This document shows positions 13,366-26,195 of a DNA stretch of 64,000 bases, piece by piece. Where the stretch lies: NCBI GenBank assembly GCA_029207755.1, contig JARCOQ010000006.1:14978890-15042889 (forward strand). The letters run 5' to 3'. The stretch is from Chamaea fasciata (taxonomy: Eukaryota; Chordata; Aves; Passeriformes; Sylviidae). Under the pieces are notes generated by a model, which did no database searches, had not been told where the DNA came from, and saw only the letters and a program-made list of their open reading frames with translations. Both the position numbers and the translations under genes were made by a program. The stretch's first letter is position 1. Each line of letters starts with the position of its first letter.

Positions 13366-13474
13366 AATTAATACTGCAAAAGAAAATCAAAATGTCTTTG
13401 ACTCCAGCAAGTCAAGATTTTCTGCAGCTTCATTCCTCGCTCTTCTCTGCATTTTCACATTCTTTTCAAGTTCC
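13366..13474 (-). repeat. Copy B of the inverted pair of related segments
   Basis: Reverse complement of the segment at 10532-10643 (see there). Read on the minus strand it gives NVKMQRRARNEAAENLDLLE and SKTF before a TGA. Upstream, in a different minus-strand frame, an open stretch to about 13672 includes SPEKRKVLELEQKSG. Together these suggest a frameshifted remnant of a coding sequence. No intron boundaries or poly(A) tail could be fixed, and I could not name a parent gene. Confidence 0.6.
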
Positions 13475-16400
13475 TTGGTTTGGTTCTGATGCTTTTTGGT
13501 AACAGGTTAGGGTGCAATGGCCAACCACCAGTCCAGATTTTTGTTCCAGCTCCAGCACCTTACGCTTTTCAGGTGACAAAAATGTCCTGCTCAGCAGCTC
13601 CAAGGTTCTTTCTGTGGGAACTGGATGCAATGAATTGTCTGATAGAGGACATGGCCATATCAGCAAGGTCATTTCAGTTTGTTAGAAAGCAACTTATGGC
13701 TTTGAATGAACGCTTTCAGATGAAGTCCTGAAAACCTCCTGCACATGTGTAATTTCACCTGATAGAGATTTTAAATAAGGATGCTCCTGTTTACCAAACT
13801 TGAACACGCAGTTTGGTGCCTTCCCCTTCAGAAATCAGAGTACTGCCATGAGACAGAGGACTGTCTGTTCTCCATACTGCTAATTCCTTGTTGCAACCAG
13901 TTAAGCACTGGCTACCAGTACAGCTCTTTCTTGTGATACACTGATATCTTGTGGGGGACATACAGGCTTCAGCTGGGCTGGGTCCCACAGGCACAGTCCC
14001 AGTCACAAAGTTCAGTCCTGGCCAACGAATTCATCTGTGCAGATGATGCAAGTGGCCAGCAGCTGTATGTGGGACAGCACAAGCCTAGACAGTGGCCTCA
14101 CCTCAGGCTACTGCCATGGACACCTGGAGATTAGAACTGATAGATTCTTCTTCTCTCTTGTGGCTTACTTATTTTGGATATTTTTAATTAATGCATTTAT
14201 AAATTTCTTCTGAAAGCCAGGACCTGAGATGGACTACTTGGGCAGAGGCAAGCGAGATTATAATACACAGTTCACACAAACCATGAATCCAATAAAAGTG
14301 TCTGTATGTCAGTAAGAACAGAACACTACAAAATATTTAATCAGCCAAACTGAGTACATATGTGAACACTACCACAGAAGCAAAGTCATTGATCTGGATA
14401 GACACTTTTCAGGAAAAAAAAAATTCTCTGTTTTCATCTCTATTTGTGACTCTCTGCCAAGCAGAAGCCCCCTCAGCACAGGGTGACTATCCCACGCTTT
14501 CCACAAAACGTAATCCTACCTCAGGAGCTTAGCTGCTGCAGTGACCTTCTTTTGTCTGCTTCCTCTGTAGTAAATGCTGTCTGACGTGAGTAAAGAAGAT
14601 TGGAAGAAGGTTATTTTTAATATCAGTATTAAATAATCTGTAGCACAACAAAAGGCAAGAAAGAAAGGCATCCGTTCATTATGTTTTCAGGGAGAATGTC
14701 ACCACCACCTACAACATCTTGTAGGGAGCTCATAAACAACATACTTTGCAGGATTAACCTGACAGGGCCCCTTCGCTCCAGTTTCTATTATTAACTTTAC
14801 ACCTAGTGCAAGTCTCCTCAAATGAACTATATGAGGTATAACGGTTTATCTAATACAGACTATACCTCAGCTGTAAATTTATTAGCGGGATAGTAAAGGC
14901 CTGGGTTTTAAAAGCCCTTCACAGAGTTGTGCTGAACACCTGATCCCTAAGGTTCTTACAGGGTGAGTAGAGAGTAATTTTTGTCATTGTCCAAGTTTCA
15001 TGGTCTAGGTGATGAACTAGAACTCTCTCTCCTCATATTCAGCTCCACACTTAAAAATTCCCCCAACATTTCTGTCCCCATCCCAAGCTCCCAGTTTCCA
15101 CTGAATAGTTGGGATAGCCGCCTACTACCCACAAGCTGTTATCACACAAAACAGGAGTGCAACGTCTCCCCTGTGCCACCTCACAGCTCCAGCTCCCTGC
15201 TTGGTCATCTCAAGTTTGATACAAAACCGTTCATTATGGCTGAGCAAAAGAGTGCAGCCCTGATGATAACATGATTCCAGCAAAATGACTTTTTTTTCCT
15301 ATAATAAAATGACTTCTTTTTTAAAAGGAAGGTATTTTCAGAATTTTGTGAAGATTGGCTCTTTCTTTCCCTAATGTTCTCATTTATTATTTCCTGTATT
15401 TTACCTTCCTGCTGCTAAGCTTTAAGAGACCAAGAAATTGTGAAGTATTTCTACTGTTGAAGCATGTAAGATGTAAAAAAGAAAAGCTGACCTTTAGCCC
15501 TGGTTCTTTGTCTTTTTGTATGTCAGAATATCAAATGATTTTCGTTTTGTAAGTATTTCATGGCAACATTAAGCCTTTGAGAACAGAGAACATGTTTGTT
15601 GGAGGACACTCGAGGTTTGTTGCTTTAAAGTTAATCTGTAATCTTGAAATGTAGCCTGAGTTGAGGTAGCACACAGCTGTATTTGTGCAGGCAGCAGAGC
15701 AAGAATCAGCCTCATGCTCCAAGAACCACAGGGTGCCTCTTGGTTCTGCCCTACTGCAGGCTACAGCTTCCCTCCCTCTCTGCTTGAGTTCTCAGTCGAG
15801 CTGATGAATGCAGCAGAGGTGCATCCACGTTGTTATTCTTGTTTGATCTTTGCTCAAGTGTCCAGTCTTTGGCTCCATAAATTCACACGAGTCTCCAGAC
15901 TGGTACAGTTCAAGGAATAGTGAAGTCTGGGGTTGCAGGTCATTCGCCTGAGTACATCCTGCAGTCTGCGCCCTTTGGCCTGGGAACAGAGCCCACATAG
16001 ACATAGAAAACAGAGACATTACACACATCATCTATAAGCTGAGCAGAAAAAGGACTAACTTTCATCAAGTTTGCTTATCACCTGCTTTCATAAAAGGGAC
16101 TGTGGCAAGTCCTGCACTCTTTGGTCTGTACTGCATGCTGTGAGGAAAGGAATGGTCAGGTGTTATTTCATAAGCCAGAGAGGACTGTTCTCATTACCTT
16201 GCATGTGATTCATATGCACAGCATACAGAAATCCAGGAAGGTTTATACTAGTTTCAATATTAAGCTAGCAGGTATGGCAGACTCCTGGGAGTCAGATGAG
16301 AGTACACTTTGGTGTACTGTGAATGTCTGAACAGACATCTTCTCTCATCATTAAAGACTAAAATTCTAGTCTTCACCTCAGTAGACCAGTTTAATTTTCC

Positions 16401-18035
16401 AGTTTCTTTTTCACTCTTTTGAACAGCCTCACAACAGTGATGACCACTGTAGTGGGTCCACAGTACCAAGCAATACCAAAGAATTAGGTGTGACACCACT
16501 CAGTGGTGATAGTAAGTCTTCAAGTTTGACCTCTACATCTTGGCCCAACACTGGTGCCATTTGACCTTTTTAAGATTGTTTTAGTCTTTTCTTTTGACAA
16601 ACTGATGATATTACGATAGTGTAGCACCATTCTTGAATCTTGCTAGGTAGAACTTCTACGCTTTTCTCTTTTTTTCTTATTAATGTATTAGAAAAAAAGC
16701 ATGTTAAATAATGAAACAAGTTTTTAAAAAGATGGTCTGTTCTTGGAACAGGCAGTGGTCCAAAGTGGACACGACAGATAAATGACTGGGATTTTGGTTC
16801 TAATTCCAACTAGAAAGCAGCAGTATTCCCTTCAGCATATAAAGCCTGCAAATCCTCCACAGCTGCTAAGGTAGAAAAGACCTTTTGACAAATCTAGAAG
16901 CCATTATTTATTATTCTAATGCTTTATCTATAAATCTGAGCCTCACTCATATTGTGGCAGTCTTTCTGCTCCTTTAATTCCCTGGACATTGAATTACAGA
17001 TATTTGAAGATCTGAGGTCTAACAGCTTAGAGCTTAGATTGCAAGCTCCTGTTCCCGTTTCTCTCGCTAAATGGACACTTCATTAAATTCCTCTGCATTT
17101 CATTCTGCCCATTTGATGAGGCAGCCACAGAAAAGCCTTACAAGGGAATTAGAGGCATAGTTCAAATAATAGTAATTTTCACCATGTTTTGGTTAAGCTT
17201 TCTCTGTTTTTGTTGCACCTTGCCCATCCTAGCATTTGCCTCTGTAGAGGCTTGAATATTTGCGTTTTCACATTTGTAGTAGTTACCCTCTGCTATTTGC
17301 AGTATGGAAATAAATAAATTCCCCATTTGTGCTGTAGTTGTAGAAGCAATCATCCTATAAAAAGTAATCCACAATTCACTGCAGTAAAATGTATTCGTTT
17401 ATCTATTCTGTATGAGCTGAGAGTTGATACAGTAAAGGCATGTAATTAAAAAGTGCACATGAGATGTATTTTGAGCTTTCCTTAGCAGCTGTTTCATATT
17501 ATGAAACATGCACAGTGCAGTGGTTTTGTAATTGGATTTAAGTAGATTGCAGAATATCTCAATACACAGGGCAAAACCCAGCAAAATGTTATAAAAAAGT
17601 GCGCATAGTTATTCTGCCCAGGACTTGCCAAAGAAAGAGCAGAGAGCTCACATCAAAAATATTTCCTGCCCATGTGAATCTATGAAAATTCCCAGAAATA
17701 CTAGAAACATTCTCTTGGATAGGAATGAATACAGTTTACACTAAACTCAACAAGAGGAGATAAATGTGTGTTTAGCTGTCAGCCAAATTTGAATTCTGGT
17801 ATACATCAAATGTTATTAGTTTGTACTTAATGACACAGAATAGCACATATACTTGAAAAATTCTTTCAGTTGATTTTCCAGCCTAAGTTAGTTTATATTA
17901 TAACCATTTTGATATTTATTTTCTCTAAGTATTTTGTCTTTTGATTTTTACTGAGAAGCTCAATTTCTTTTTTAGCATTGTGGTTCTTCTGTGATGGAGG
18001 AGGCGAGATAGTAATTTATAACTGGAAGCTTAAAT

Positions 18036-18106
18036 GACAGAATCCTAGAATACCAGATTGGAAAGAACCTCAAGGATCATCTGGTCTAAAGTTCTTGGCA
18101 GAGGCA
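18036..18106 (-). mobile_element. CR1 LINE 3'-end fragment, antisense
   Basis: The reading GACAGAATCCTAGAAT... followed by TTGGAAAGAACCTCAAGG and ATCATCTGGTCTAA is the reverse complement of a CR1 3' tail (the ...TTCTATGATTCT end preceded by GGTCCCTTCCAAC and a TCTAGATGAT-like block). The copy is diverged and is probably continuous in origin with the CR1-like sequence at 19.4-20.3 kb. Confidence 0.65.
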
Positions 18107-18120
18107 CTTAAAAATTTAAA

Positions 18121-18381
18121 GTATATTATTTTCTCTCCTTCAAAATATATTATTTTCTCTCTTTCTTTAAGAGAGGAAAAAATCCAAGATATTTTTGCTG
18201 CTGAAGAAGCATTTGCAATACTACCAGGGACTGCTGTTCTATTTGTGAGCTAAGATTACTTTCAGTAAAATGGCTCAGCTCCCTGAGGTTCTCAAAATTT
18301 CTCTTATGCCTTTGCCAGATTCACAATAGTCTCACATTTGTTATTTCACTAAAAAGAAAAAAAAAAAAAGAAAAGAGAAAA
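18121..18381. repeat. Local direct repeat and A-rich tract
   Basis: TATATTATTTTCTCTC occurs twice within about 45 bp starting near 18122. At 18351-18381 there is an A-rich run interrupted by single G residues. These are low-complexity sequences inside the degraded CR1 area, with no coding signal. Confidence 0.6.
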
Positions 18382-19374
18382 TTATATGTTTGGCTGAAAT
18401 AAAAAGGAGAAATGTGCATGGCTGAAAAGCTTCAAAAGCAACTCCATAGAGCACCTGTGTGCTGAAAAGCACTGAGGGTCATTTACTGCTTAACCAGGAG
18501 CTGTCCAACCCTGGGCTTGGAACAACAGACATGGGGATGGACATAGAAAATCTAGATCCCCTCACTGGGAATCTGTCTGTCCCACTTGTCCTCACGTTGA
18601 AGAAAACACTGATCTTGCAGCAGTTCACTTCACTGACTGGAAAAATGGTAAAAATAAAACTTGCCTTGTTTCACAGCTTTCTGCCAATGTATATTTCAGC
18701 AGTGCTTCTGGAGCCCTGTTTGAAGAGCCGTGTATGGTACAGTACAGTGTCTTGGGAAATCAGACAGATAAATGCCATGTTTAGAAATTATTTTTCTGTT
18801 AAATGAGATCATAATTGGTCAAATTCCTGGGTAGTTAAGGAATTCTTGCTCTTCTGGTTAGATAAACAGACTTTTATTGCAAACAATTCTTGTCTTTCTA
18901 AATCAGTTCCAGGAAACCCTATAATGTCAGTCACTATTAGCATTTGGAATAGCATTAAGAGCTTTATACAAGCTCATATTAATCTGTCTAGGTTAACCTT
19001 TGTATCCAGGCTGCCTCAGTTGCTATATTTCAAATCTGCAGAATGTCAGTTCTTCTTGGTGGGCAGGAAGAGGTTTAGCACAGATTTAGCAGTGCTTTGA
19101 TCATAGTATGAAGTCATTTTGAACTTATTTGTGACCAAAATAATTTCTCTGGAGCACTTTTATTCAGTCGTATCAACTGAGTTGTTTAATCAGTTGGAGC
19201 AAACTTGTAGCCTCTCTCTTTTGCTCCAGAAGCTGCTATGAAGACCAGATGACCATTACGACAGATAGTAGTGTCAAGAATATTACCTTTCATTGGGTCA
19301 GTGGATCTCACAACAGGAGAAATACCACATGTGTAGAGAAAAGAGTGGGAAGGGTCCCCAGTTCCCCATTCTAG

Positions 19375-20265
19375 CTGCAAAGTCTTCCCAGAACATCCTG
19401 AGGCACTTGTCCAACTTGCACTCTAGCACCTCCCTGGAAGGCAGTGCCTCAGACCATGTCCCTCAGGCAGTCTGGTCCAACACTTAATTATGCTCATAAA
19501 AAAAAACTTTTCCTAATATATAACCTAAATATTCTTTGCTGAAAAATAGGTTAATTTCTGCTCATCCTTCCCTCAGTGGACATGGGGAATAATTGATTGT
19601 TGTTCTCGTAACAATGTTCGAAATACTGAAACATGCACTGGAACATGTTATCATGTCCTTTCTGTGGTCTTCTGGTTTCTGGGTCAAAGCCCAGTTCTTC
19701 AAAGCCATCCTAAGAGTCATGTTGTCATCTCTGTCTTGTGACCTCTCTCCAATTTACATGTGTCCTTTAAAACATGGTTCCTCTGTGTAAACAGATTACT
19801 CCAGCTGAGAGCTCCTTTCCTGAGGAAACCAACCTGACAACATCCCACATCATAAGGAGCCTCTTCTTCATGCACTGATGCATCTGCCTTCTTGGTAGGC
19901 ACATACTCAGTGTGTGTATTGGGTCCTGCAGTATCCAGAATGTCTTATGCAATACTGCTGGTAAGACATGTATTTTCAGGGTTGGGGGTTTTGTGACTGT
20001 GTGTTTGATTTTTTTTTCTCCTTTTCATTTTGCTTTATTTGTTTTCATGTATTTGATTTCATATATTTGATTTAGAGCTTTCTAAAGACTATTTTGAATA
20101 ATTCTGCCTCCAAAATGCTTGCTGTTGTCTTTCAAATTGGCATCAGTTGCATATTTTATAAGGATACCCTCCACTAGTTTATCTGTACCATTAAGGAAAG
20201 TTTTGGAAGGCAGAGAATTGGGCCCCCAAAAACTCTACTTGAAACAACTTCAAATATTGTCACTG
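19375..20265 (-). mobile_element. Degraded CR1 LINE body, antisense
   Basis: Read on plus, the sequence carries in order the landmarks of a reverse-complemented old CR1: a TTTTCCTAATATATAACCTAAAT block near 19508, ACATGTTATCATGTCCTTTCTG near 19642, a CTCTCTCCAATTTACATGT block near 19742, ATTACTCCAGCTGAGAGC near 19795, and GGCATCAGTTGCATATTTTATAAGG followed by TGGGCCC near 20140-20225. These follow the order of the avian/reptile CR1 reverse-transcriptase 3' half as I remember it. Many substitutions and gaps show it is ancient and inactive. Confidence 0.7.
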
Positions 20266-21377
20266 AAGCATTGACACCAAACATCTTATTGTGTACAATG
20301 AGAAGAATAATGCACCATCAGTATTCTTGGTTTTATATGGAGCAGGGTTAAACATGGTTTTGTGGGAATAACACAAACCCAGGAGTCAGAGAGGTTTGAT
20401 TTTGTTGGTTCTTTTGTCCCCATGTTTTAAAACAGATGGCAGAAAGTTATAGCCTCCTTTTTCACTGATTTCCTTGTCTGTAAAAGGGAGGCAAAGATGC
20501 TCGTGAAGTGCTTGGCTCCTCAGGGGAAGATGCTATTGCAGCACAGTATGTCCACGGCTGTGCTCTGTCATTACTCATGCAGTTGAAACAAACGGTGCTG
20601 AGCCCAGTGAACCTGTGAGACATCCAGTGTTGGTGTCAGAACCCAGGTCTGCACCATGCCCTGGTTTTCTCAGGACCCTTTGCTTCCGTTTCCCCTCCTA
20701 GCTCCCAGCAGTGGAAGGCGTGTTTGTGCTTGGCTGGCACTGGTGCTGTGTGAAACGTGGCTGGAAGCAAATTCTAATTGCAATTCCTTGCGTGCACCTG
20801 GCACAAACTTCAGCACTGCTCAAATGTACCAGCCACCAGTAAAATAGGGGGGTGGGATGAGATTGTGTTCATGGTTGTTGCTATGATTTTGTAGTTCATA
20901 TTGAAATAGTTCTCTTCTTTCCATTCTGCTTTTAAGCTTCCTGATAGTGGTGCAAACTAGGTTTTTAAAGCTTATTTGCAGAGAACTGTTGTGATAATAC
21001 AACAGCTTGAAGCCGGAGTGAGATTTGGGATCATGGGGGTAAACAATACTTGCTCTGAATAAAAATGTGCTGAAATGCTCGCTTGGTGCCCCACACAGCA
21101 CCGGGTGACCAGCGAGGAAGCTGAGCACAGCTCCAGCCCTGTAGACCCACACAGGGACTGCACTGCTGTGCCAGGGACCTGGGGCTCAGCCCCGGGGGGG
21201 TTCTGGGCTCTGCTCCCACACCTCTGGCACAGCCTGTCAGACCCTGCCCGGCTTCTCTCTGCTCTGTAGCACTGGGCTGACTGTGATGCTGAGCCTTTGA
21301 GGGCCGAAGAAGAAATGTAGATGATTCTGGAGGAATGATTAAAAAAAAGTTGATGTTGATGACTGGCTGCCTGCTTG

Positions 21378-21419
21378 CTACTTAAATATGCAGGGAGACA
21401 TTGATAAATATTTAAGTAG
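21378..21419. repeat. Perfect 12-bp inverted repeat (hairpin)
   Basis: CTACTTAAATAT at 21378-21389 is the exact reverse complement of ATATTTAAGTAG at 21408-21419, with an 18-base loop. The stem is short and AT-rich, and no gene context is visible. Confidence 0.7.
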
Positions 21420-23122
21420 TACCAATTTATCTAGTGCTGTACATGTTTAACAAGATGAATACTAAAGAGGATAAATAGATTAAGATTTCCAAAATGAATT
21501 TGTCAAATGTGTCTTTTTACTTTGGGCCTCTGTGTAGCAAGGATGTTTGCACCAGTGTAACTATCTCTTAAAATATTAATAACCATGTGCTTGGAAACCC
21601 CAACCATCATATCTTGCTCCAAGGTAGCAATGCTGAACTAAGCAGTATTTTGTGCCGCTGCAATTCTTTCATGGTGTATCAACAAAACATCTTCAGGTCA
21701 GACCAGGCTGGGAATTCTGCACCTCTGCTCTGCCTGTCACCTTGAACATCTTTATTCTCACCTTGAAAAGCTTTGCTTTGAAATGAAGATGATTTTAATG
21801 TTTAATATTTCCCTTGCACACATGCACACTTGTGTCAGCAAACTCACATGTAAATACATGTGTATATACATGAAGTGTGTGACGTCTGTGTATTTTTCTC
21901 TCAGAAACATGTGCTGAGGGGTAAGTTTGAGTGTGGAAGATTAGCTTGAGTACTTTGTATGACACATAAAGCTTCCATGAATCTCTCTTGATTAGTTCTC
22001 CTATCCTGACCCTAATACAGAGGTAAAAATATTTAATGGCCTGTACTAAATAAAGTAACACAAGACTGTGACTCAAGTATGCATGACTAAATCTAGTTTA
22101 GTGATTCTTATGCTGGAAGTGTGTCATCAAGCTACCCCCAGAAGAGAATGGCTTAGGTAAATGCACTATGGGATCAGCTTGCAAAGGAAGAATTGCATCT
22201 GAATACCTGTTTATATTAGTCAAAACCATGCAAGAGCCCTCTGGCAGTGCTTGGCTTTCACTTCAGATAGTAGAAAACCCATTAGAAATGAAATTACAGT
22301 GCCAACATTGGGACTTGTTCCCTTTTGTTGTGTTTTGATTGAGAAAAAGACTGCCTTCAGCATGGCAACCATGCAGCTATCATGACCACTGACATCAGGG
22401 CAGAAGATTCCAAATATACCTTAGCCCCTTTTTCATGCCTGTATTTGCTTCCCCCACCACACCAGAGAAGCTCTGCTGAGATCAGAGTGTCATGTTAGAA
22501 ACACAGGCTCATCCTCCACAGAGGTTCAATGTTACATGGGTCAGGACAGGACAAGACTGAAGCAACTCTTCTGGATAGAGCAGAAAGAGCTGAGCTTCTG
22601 TTTTCTCACAGTGAACATCTCCTGATACAGCTCCCACTGAAGAACAGGGCAGAGCTGCCTCTGCCCCCCACCAGAGCAGCCCTGCCCCACAGCCAAAACC
22701 CTCACCACCAGTAGCAATTCCTTTTCTTGTAGGCAAAGGAGGCAGTGGCTGCCTCTTGTGGGGGTTTTGCTGCCCCTGTCAGGCCTCTGCCTTCACCAGC
22801 TGCTTTTTTTTGCCCGTATATTAAACCACTTAAAGGAAGGGGAGGTTTTCCACATGGTCTAGTGAATTCTCTTTTGAGGAGAACTAGAGTTATAAAAACT
22901 TTTAAAATTCTTTAGAAATAACACCACTGTGTATGAGAAATATAGCCTATATGTACATATATTACCAAGGATTTCATATGAAATGCATTTATCCTCATTC
23001 TGTCACCCATGGAAAGTTTTTTCGCCATTAAAATTATGCATCGCAACTTGTTTATCCATTCTGAATGCACTGGACAGGAGTTAGTTTTCCATATTAAGAG
23101 ACAAACATACATCACCTTCAAG

Positions 23123-23167
23123 CACAAATATCACAAATATCACAAATATCACAAATATCACAAATAT
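23123..23167 (+). repeat. 9-bp tandem repeat (CACAAATAT, five exact copies)
   Basis: Five perfect head-to-tail copies of CACAAATAT occupy 45 bp. Because the period is a multiple of three, open frames on both strands carry repeated tripeptides (HKY on plus, DIC on minus), but nothing else suggests coding. Confidence 0.95.
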
Positions 23168-24850
23168 CTAAGATGTTTTCTGAAAGATTTAATTCCTTTA
23201 TCGATTTTTTTAGACACCATGTCAGACAGGGACAAAGCTCTGGGTTCTGTACTGTGGAAAGCTCTTCTTTTTGTTTTATTAACGAATAGGAAGAGAGAGG
23301 TTGTTGAAGCTCCCTCCCCAAGCAAGGAAGGGACACTGCACCAGTGAGGCAATAAAAACCTGAATGGGAAGCTACCAAGGCCACACTATTATTTTATTTT
23401 ATTTTGGAGCAACTTGCCAGGACAGCAGGAGTGCTGGTGCCTCAGAGGCCAGGGCCTGGAATAAAGACCAAAACACTGCTGCCAACTGGAGAAAGACCAA
23501 GGCCTTCAACTTAGTCCCCCCGCTCTTTGATTTGTGGAAATCAAAGAGAAGGTAAAGGGGTTTTCTTGTCCTCTGTAATTGGAAATATACGTAGAGGATT
23601 TATTTTCTCCAGATTTCAAAAGATGTGGTTACTTTTACCTACCAAAACTAGAGGGTCTGGGGAAGGACTCCCCAGCATGTGGCCCCTCTTGGAGACAACA
23701 CAATTTTTCATGCTCCTACTAGGCAGAGTTACCTGGGGGTCTCTCCACTGCCCCCACCATGGCAATTACCAGAGCAGAGAGGCAGTGGATAAAATGTCAG
23801 GATATAGAAAACACTACTTGCTTACTGGCTTCTGTATTTACAATTGTTTTGCTCCAAGTACAAACACTGTGGTCTATTGCAAAGAGCCTTTTAGGGATGT
23901 GGAAGCAGAGGAAGAGCTCAGGGTAAGTTTGTGCTGCTTTTGAGTGAAGTTTCAATAGCATATAAACACTGGCAAAGCTCAGCCTCTTGCTGTGAGTATC
24001 TTTTTTCCCTTGTCCTGGGGTGAATTGCAGTATGAGATACAGTCTTTAGAAAAATATTAATTAGTATTTCAGTCCACAGCATCTTGCTTGAGCCAGCTGT
24101 TCTTTTAGATTCATCTACAGCAGCACATGCCCATTTCTGAGATTTTATAAATAAATTAGATTGTGCATGTACTTGTTTTCAGTTACATGTAGAGAGGACA
24201 CACATTTTAGGTGAATTTTCCCTGCAGCAACTGAGAAGTTCAGTATTTGAATGTCCTGCAATGGAAGCCCTCATCCATAGAGTTGCAAAAAGCCCCTTGT
24301 GATGAGTGAGTGTGGGAGAGATGAAGGAATCATCAAAATACCATTCCCAAATTGTCATATTGCCTTTGTGATGGCTCTGGGAGCTGTACATGTTCATGCA
24401 GAGACTTATTTTGAGCATTATTGTCAAGCTCTTCCTGGCACATTCTCCTCTGTTCCATAAGTAACAGATCAGGGTTTCTAAGGGATTGTGCATTATTTAC
24501 ACATCAGTGCTGTGCAATTTCCATCATCCACCTACAGATACCATCCAAATTCAACAGCATGCTTACTTATTCATTATGCATGACTTCCCAAATCTCAGAT
24601 ACACACTTCAGGCCATGCTTTCCTACATATTTTTTTCCTATTTACTAATTTACACCTCCTTTTCCCTACAAATATATGTAATTAATTCTGAATATTTTAT
24701 GCAAAATGTAATACTAATGGGATTTGAGTCTTGCTGATAAGGATTCAGGTTCCCTAACTGGTATTCATACAAAACTTAGTCTCTAGGTTTCAAAATAGAT
24801 GTGATCCGCAGTGCAAAGCTGCTTAAAGACACAGAAATAACAACGCTTAA

Positions 24851-24868
24851 AAGAGAGAGAGAGAAAAA

Positions 24869-24901
<33 letters not shown>

Positions 24902-24902
24902 A
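24851..24902 (+). repeat. Purine tract: (GA)n / A-run / (GA)n microsatellite
   Basis: An all-purine stretch: AAGAGAGAGAGAG, then a run of about 14 A, then GA repeated about eleven times. Such tracts are length-variable and can adopt triplex structures. Confidence 0.95.
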
Positions 24903-26110
24903 TAAGTGTCACTCATGGAATTCCTCAAGATTTCGTCCTGAACAGGAAGAACTACTTCTTCCCCAAGAAAATGGCAATGCTGAAACCTTTACCCATTTGG
25001 AGAAAGATTAAAAAAGGAAAAGTTCCATCCTCAAGCCAACAACTGGTTCATACTGCAATAGTCTTATTTATCAGTGTTCATCGTGCTCACCATCAGGGTA
25101 GACAGCTTAAAGGCAGAAGATGACACCTTCCCCCGCCCTATTTTGGAGTAACAGACACTCTGAAGTCATAAAAAAGCCACAAAACCAAACCCACCAATTA
25201 TTTCAATTTCCAGCTGCAAAGAAACAGAGATACTTTTGTTCAACCTGGAGCCTTTTCTCAGTATTTTTTGGGTGCACGCAGTTATACTTATTCCATGAAA
25301 AAAAAAAATATATGTATTAGCTATTTGGTGTTTCATCTTCTATGCCCACTACTTTCTTACTACCTGCAATTTTGCTGACTGGGGGAATTTGAGTTTTATT
25401 TGCACTCATGATATTTCCACTCAATGTCATAGTCCATATTATACTGTGCCCTCATCACTTAGTGTCCTTCCATTACCCCTACTGGGTAAATATTGCCTCC
25501 CTTGTGGCATTCATTGATCAGGGAGATCTCCTCCATGCTCTTAAAATCAAATCAACCATTTCTATTTACACAATTATTTTCTACATTATGGGGTTTTTTT
25601 TCATACAGTGGGACAAGACTCCCAAGCCTACTGATGCTAATAGCCAAAGCAAAAGTACAGACACCTCTAAAAAAGCATGAAGCTGGGACTACCCTTTATT
25701 TGCCAGTGCACATCATAGAGAAGATCCACAGGAAGAAGGGCTGTCTGATCCAAAAATTGCAACCCAAATGCTCCACCTGTACCTTTCTCCAGCATCCAAG
25801 ACTAGCCAGAGCTAGTGCTGCCTTCACTTGTGCAGGACTGCAGCCCCTGTTACATGAAGGAATCCAAGACTAATTCAGACACTTGTGGCTGTGCAGAGTT
25901 ACTGGAATCACGTGTACAGGAAATCATCTGACTGAAATCACCTGTACTGTAGCTTGAAAATAGACAAGTTACCTGTCAGAAAATTATATATCCCAGATGA
26001 AAGACTCTAATTTTTTCAGGACAGAATACTTACATAAACATTGGAAATTGACTAGGCTTCTTGTCAAAACAATATCCAAGAAGCTTAATTTGTTTTCTGA
26101 GTAACTTGCT

Positions 26111-26147
26111 GGGGGTTTTTTGGGTTTTTGGGGGTTTTTTTGTTGGT

Positions 26148-26178
<31 letters not shown>

Positions 26179-26195
26179 GTTTTGTTTTGTTTTTA
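26111..26195 (+). repeat. T/G tract ending in (GTTTT)n
   Basis: All-T/G sequence beginning with runs of G and T (GGGGGTTTTTTGGG) and ending in five to six GTTTT units. It could be a microsatellite or the decayed A-rich end of a minus-strand insertion. No retroelement body is recognisable next to it. Confidence 0.9.

Larger units (their letters stand above)
9371..18035. other. Intergenic region, PROM1 promoter side
   Basis: I see no coding exon that I can assign. The region contains a C/T-rich block at about 12.21-12.56 kb, a short hairpin at 11796-11828, and an inverted pair of related segments at 10.53-10.64 kb and 13.37-13.47 kb (listed separately). Near 10435-10500 a sequence resembling the tail of old amniote LINE/SINE repeats (CAAATCCTACTGACCTCAGTG) suggests an ancient repeat. 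The rest looks like ordinary AT-rich unique DNA. Confidence 0.6.

Noticed and set aside
23527..23943. 138-codon plus-strand open frame outside the CpG island
   Set aside because: No domain, signal peptide or splice context; composition like neighbouring non-coding DNA. Kept only as a description of the intergenic region.
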